Origin: DASZFV01 sp035546175
Lineage (GTDB): Bacteria; Myxococcota_A; Polyangia; Fen-1088
DNA: 6,929 nt
Assembly: GCA_035546175.1 (NCBI GenBank)
Contig: DASZWW010000145.1
Coordinates: forward strand, 1 to 6,929
Direction: 5' to 3'
This document shows, piece after piece, positions 4,802-6,929 of the stretch. Position 1 is the first letter of the stretch, and the number at the start of each line of letters is the position of its first letter. The translations under genes were made by a program, and so were the position numbers. Under the pieces are notes generated by a model. The model was not told the origin of the DNA and ran no database searches. It worked only from the letters and a program-made list of their open reading frames with translations.

Positions 4802-5224
4802 ATGAACGCCGAAGAGAAGAAATCCCTGATTCGCCGCTGCTACCAGGAGGTGTGGAGCGAGGGCAACCTCGCCTTCGTCGACCAGCACATGACCAGCGAC
4901 TACGTGAACATCGACCCGGCGACGCCGGGCGCGCGCCTCCAGGGCCGCGAGGCCTTCAAGCAGCTCGTGGGGGCGCTGCGCGGCGCGTTCCAGGAGATGA
5001 GGATGACCGTCGACGGCCAGTACGTCGACGGCGACGTCGTGGTCACCGAGTGGACGTCGCACGCCGTGCACCGGGGACCGCTCAACGGCCTGCCGCCCAC
5101 GGGCAAGCCGGGCGCGACGACGGGCATCACCGTGAGCCGCTTCCGGGGCGACCAGATCGCCCAGGATCACGCCGTTTGGGACCTCTTCGGCCTCATGCAG
5201 CGGCTCGGCGTCATCCCGAGCTGA
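4802..5224 (+). CDS. SnoaL-like / ester cyclase family protein (NTF2-like fold)
   Basis: A 140-aa protein, the usual length for a one-domain SnoaL-like protein. Typical features are the N-terminal helix with RCYQEVWSEGNLAFVDQHM (12-30), DYVNIDP (33-39), the GREAFKQLVGALRGAF helix (48-63), the strand GDVVVTEWTSHAVHRG (77-92), and the C-terminal strand RFRGDQIAQDHAVWDLFGLMQRLGVIP (113-139). The D122-H123...W126-D127 group sits where acid/base residues lie in this fold. Relatives include polyketide ring cyclases and many ester-cyclase-labelled proteins that bind or isomerise small hydrophobic molecules. The substrate here is unknown, and no polyketide synthase gene lies in the window. AAAGGAGAT stands four bases before the ATG, predicting good translation. 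It diverges from the HD/LuxR regulator and ends six bases before the convergent beta-helix gene. Confidence 0.85.
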   Translation: MNAEEKKSLIRRCYQEVWSEGNLAFVDQHMTSDYVNIDPATPGARLQGREAFKQLVGALRGAFQEMRMTVDGQYVDGDVVVTEWTSHAVHRGPLNGLPPTGKPGATTGITVSRFRGDQIAQDHAVWDLFGLMQRLGVIPS

Positions 5225-5230
5225 GGGCCG

Positions 5231-6928
5231 TCAGTTCGCCTTCGACGTGCGGTTCGCCGTCGTCGCGGCCGCGCCGGTGCCGTTGATGACGTGGTTGATG
5301 GCCGTCGTCGCCATGCCGTTGAGCCACACCGTCACGAGGTGGTGCATCGACGCGGCCAGGGGCGCGGGCGTCTCGACCGCGTCATCGGCGACGACGGCCT
5401 GGCGGAAGGCGCTGTAGACGCCGACGCCCCAGGCCTCGTGCGACGTCACCGCGTCGGCCACCTTGTACGACGCGTAGCCGTTCACGCCGTCGTGCGTCCA
5501 CATGTCCTGCGAGGGCGGGTCGTACGGCATCTCCGACTGGTAGAAGTACGTGCGCCCGCCGTCGCCGTTCCACAGCGTCTGGAAGTCCTGGAAGTGCTCG
5601 ACGAACAGGCCGTACATCGTCACGTCGTTGCCGTTGACGACGAGGCCGTGCTTGGCCGGGTTGACGGTCCAGCCCGTCGAGCCCGTGACGCCGTGGTCGG
5701 CGCGCCAGAGCCAGAGGTTGTCGCCCACGACGTCGCCGCTGTCGATGGTGAGGCAGGTCGTCGCCGTGCCGGGCTGTCCGCCGCCCACGCGGCACGACAG
5801 ATCGTAGAGCCAGGTCGGCGCCGCCGCGTGCGCCTGTCCCGCGCCGGGCGCGCCCACCTGGATGAGCGTCGAAGCGTTCGTCGCGCCCGCGTCGACGATG
5901 AGGCCGGCCAGCTTGACGCCGTCGACCTCGGCGACCGTGATCGCGGGCGCGCCCGTGTCGGCGGCCAGCGTCGCTAGGCCGAGGCCCATGACGATCGTGC
6001 CCGACCTCGTGACGCGCAGGCTGTCCTCGAGGTGGTAGATGCCCGGCTCGAGCAGCAGGTGCTTGCCCTGCGAGAGCGCGAGGTTCATCTCGGCCGCCCC
6101 ATCGCGGCCCGCGCGCGCCACGTAGAACTGGTCGAGCGAGATCGTCGCCGCCGGCGTCGCGGACGCGGTCCACGAGGCGCCCGAGACGTTCGCGCGCGTC
6201 GGCGGCAGGGCGACGGCGTACTTGCCGGCCGCGTCGAGCGTCAGGAAGGGCTTCTCCTGCGCGAGCGGCGTCTGCGCGACGACGGTGTACGGCGCCGCGG
6301 GCCAGGCGCCCGCGGGCGCGTTCGGCACGCCGACGAAGACCATGTTCCACACGCCGCCCGTCCAGCTCTTCCACTCGGTGTTGCGGGTGAAGTACTGCTG
6401 CTGCGAGCCCGAGGTGACCGTTCCGTCGATCACCGAGTCGGCGATGAAGCCGCCGCTCGACGTGCCCGTGTCGGCCAGGTTGAGGTTGCCCTTGACGTGC
6501 ATGCGCCGGAACGACGCGCCCTGGGAGACGGCCCAGACGTCGAGGTTGTTCGTGGGCACGACGGCCGCGTTCTCGGCGGCGCGCCAGAAGCTGAGCGTGG
6601 CGTTGCCCGAGGCGTTGCCCATCGAACGGATCGCGCCCGTGATCGTGACGTCGTCGGGCGACGCGCCGAGGCCGAGCATCTGCGTGTAGTAGGCGACGTT
6701 GACGTCGACGCTGTACGCGCCGGGCTTGAAGAGGTACGCGAAGCGCGTGGTCGCGAACTGCCCCGCGGGCGGCATCTGCGTCATGTACGCGGCGTCGAGC
6801 TGCGCCTGGATGTCGGCCATCTTCATGCTCGGATCGAAGACGAGCACGTTCGGGCCGAACCCCGTGAAGGGCGCGAGCACCGGCGCGCCGCCCGCGCCCG
6901 TGCCGGCGGCGCCCGCGCCCGCCGCGCC
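5231..6928 (-). CDS. Exported beta-helix (pectate-lyase-like) protein, 5'-truncated
   Basis: The frame is open past the right edge, so the start and signal sequence are missing; a GTG at 6880 is only an internal candidate. The first visible codons encode a Gly/Ala linker. The following ~550 residues start with FGPNVLVFDPSM and continue FAYLFKPGAYSVDVNVAYYTQMLGLG and SGGFIADSVIDGTVTSGSQQQYFTRN. Later come GKHLLLEPGIYHLEDSLRV, VMGLGLATLAADTGAPAITVAEVDGVKLAGLIVDAG and a Trp-rich C-terminal part (NLWLWRADHG, WTVNPAKHGLVVNG, LWNGDGGRTYFYQSEMPYDPP). The repeated short strands with 'PGxY' entry and 'GLxVDAG' rungs indicate a right-handed parallel beta-helix. I recall homologues in actinobacteria labelled 'adenylyl cyclase' or 'coagulation factor 5/8 domain protein'; no cyclase motif is visible here. 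It is probably an extracellular carbohydrate-binding or -cleaving protein, substrate unknown. Confidence 0.75.
   Translation of the reverse strand, partial: GAAGAGAAGTGAGGAPVLAPFTGFGPNVLVFDPSMKMADIQAQLDAAYMTQMPPAGQFATTRFAYLFKPGAYSVDVNVAYYTQMLGLGASPDDVTITGAIRSMGNASGNATLSFWRAAENAAVVPTNNLDVWAVSQGASFRRMHVKGNLNLADTGTSSGGFIADSVIDGTVTSGSQQQYFTRNTEWKSWTGGVWNMVFVGVPNAPAGAWPAAPYTVVAQTPLAQEKPFLTLDAAGKYAVALPPTRANVSGASWTASATPAATISLDQFYVARAGRDGAAEMNLALSQGKHLLLEPGIYHLEDSLRVTRSGTIVMGLGLATLAADTGAPAITVAEVDGVKLAGLIVDAGATNASTLIQVGAPGAGQAHAAAPTWLYDLSCRVGGGQPGTATTCLTIDSGDVVGDNLWLWRADHGVTGSTGWTVNPAKHGLVVNGNDVTMYGLFVEHFQDFQTLWNGDGGRTYFYQSEMPYDPPSQDMWTHDGVNGYASYKVADAVTSHEAWGVGVYSAFRQAVVADDAVETPAPLAASMHHLVTVWLNGMATTAINHVINGTGAAATTANRTSKAN
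6881..6928 (-). repeat. Gly/Ala linker-coding tract of the beta-helix protein
   Basis: In frame with the beta-helix gene this stretch encodes only Gly, Ala and single Thr and Pro residues. It joins the unseen export signal to the beta-helix domain. It resembles the linker of the hydrolase at the other end of the window in composition. Confidence 0.65.
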
Positions 6929-6929
6929 C

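Noticed and set aside
2891..5170. Minus-strand 759-codon frame overlapping the HD/LuxR and SnoaL-like genes
   Set aside because: It crosses two well-supported genes on opposite strands and reads as Arg/Ala repeats; a composition artefact.
5225..5230. Possible bidirectional terminator between the SnoaL-like gene and the beta-helix gene
   Set aside because: Only six bases separate the stop codons and no stem with a T-run is present.
5291..5977. Plus-strand 228-codon frame opposite the beta-helix gene
   Set aside because: Arg/Val-rich translation with no domain; antisense to a recognisable protein family.

Overview
This is a GC-rich chromosomal window with strongly GC-biased third codon positions. 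Long exported proteins carry Gly/Ala/Thr linkers, and there is a sigma-54-like promoter and a signalling protein with an unusual domain fusion. Together these suggest a myxobacterium or another member of the Myxococcota (inference from style; no taxonomic marker gene is present). No RNA gene, mobile element, CRISPR array or convincing rho-independent terminator was seen.

Layout. At the left edge is the 3' part of an exported, cysteine-rich alpha/beta-hydrolase related to PHB depolymerase / feruloyl esterases (+, ends 892). It converges on, and overlaps by 56 bp, a single-domain response-regulator-like protein (-, 837-1301) whose receiver has lost the canonical phospho-Asp and Lys. From there rightwards five genes lie on the minus strand. 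In transcription order they are: a tandem-HD / LuxR-HTH regulator (4752-3199), a small basic DUF6496-like protein (3147-2920), an acidic-tailed disordered protein (2860-2327), a Sir2 deacylase (2308-1463) and the receiver protein (1301-837). The four upstream genes are separated by 51, 59 and 18 bp and could be co-transcribed. The receiver gene sits behind a 161-bp gap with its own plausible sigma-54 promoter and a 22-bp near-palindrome about 105 bp upstream of the predicted start, which is where an enhancer-binding protein would bind. A SnoaL-like ester-cyclase-type gene (+, 4802-5224) diverges from the HD/LuxR gene across 49 bp. It converges with a long exported beta-helix-like protein (-, 5231 to beyond the right edge).

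How the genes may work together. The HD/LuxR protein looks like a nucleotide-responsive or nucleotide-hydrolysing transcription factor, and its divergent SnoaL-like neighbour is its most obvious candidate target. The basic DUF6496-like protein, the acidic protein and the sirtuin form a compact cluster of a basic (perhaps nucleic-acid-binding) protein, an acidic partner and a lysine deacylase. The acidic protein and the sirtuin are in the same reading frame, separated by one TGA. The flanking exported hydrolase and beta-helix protein are probably unrelated to this core.
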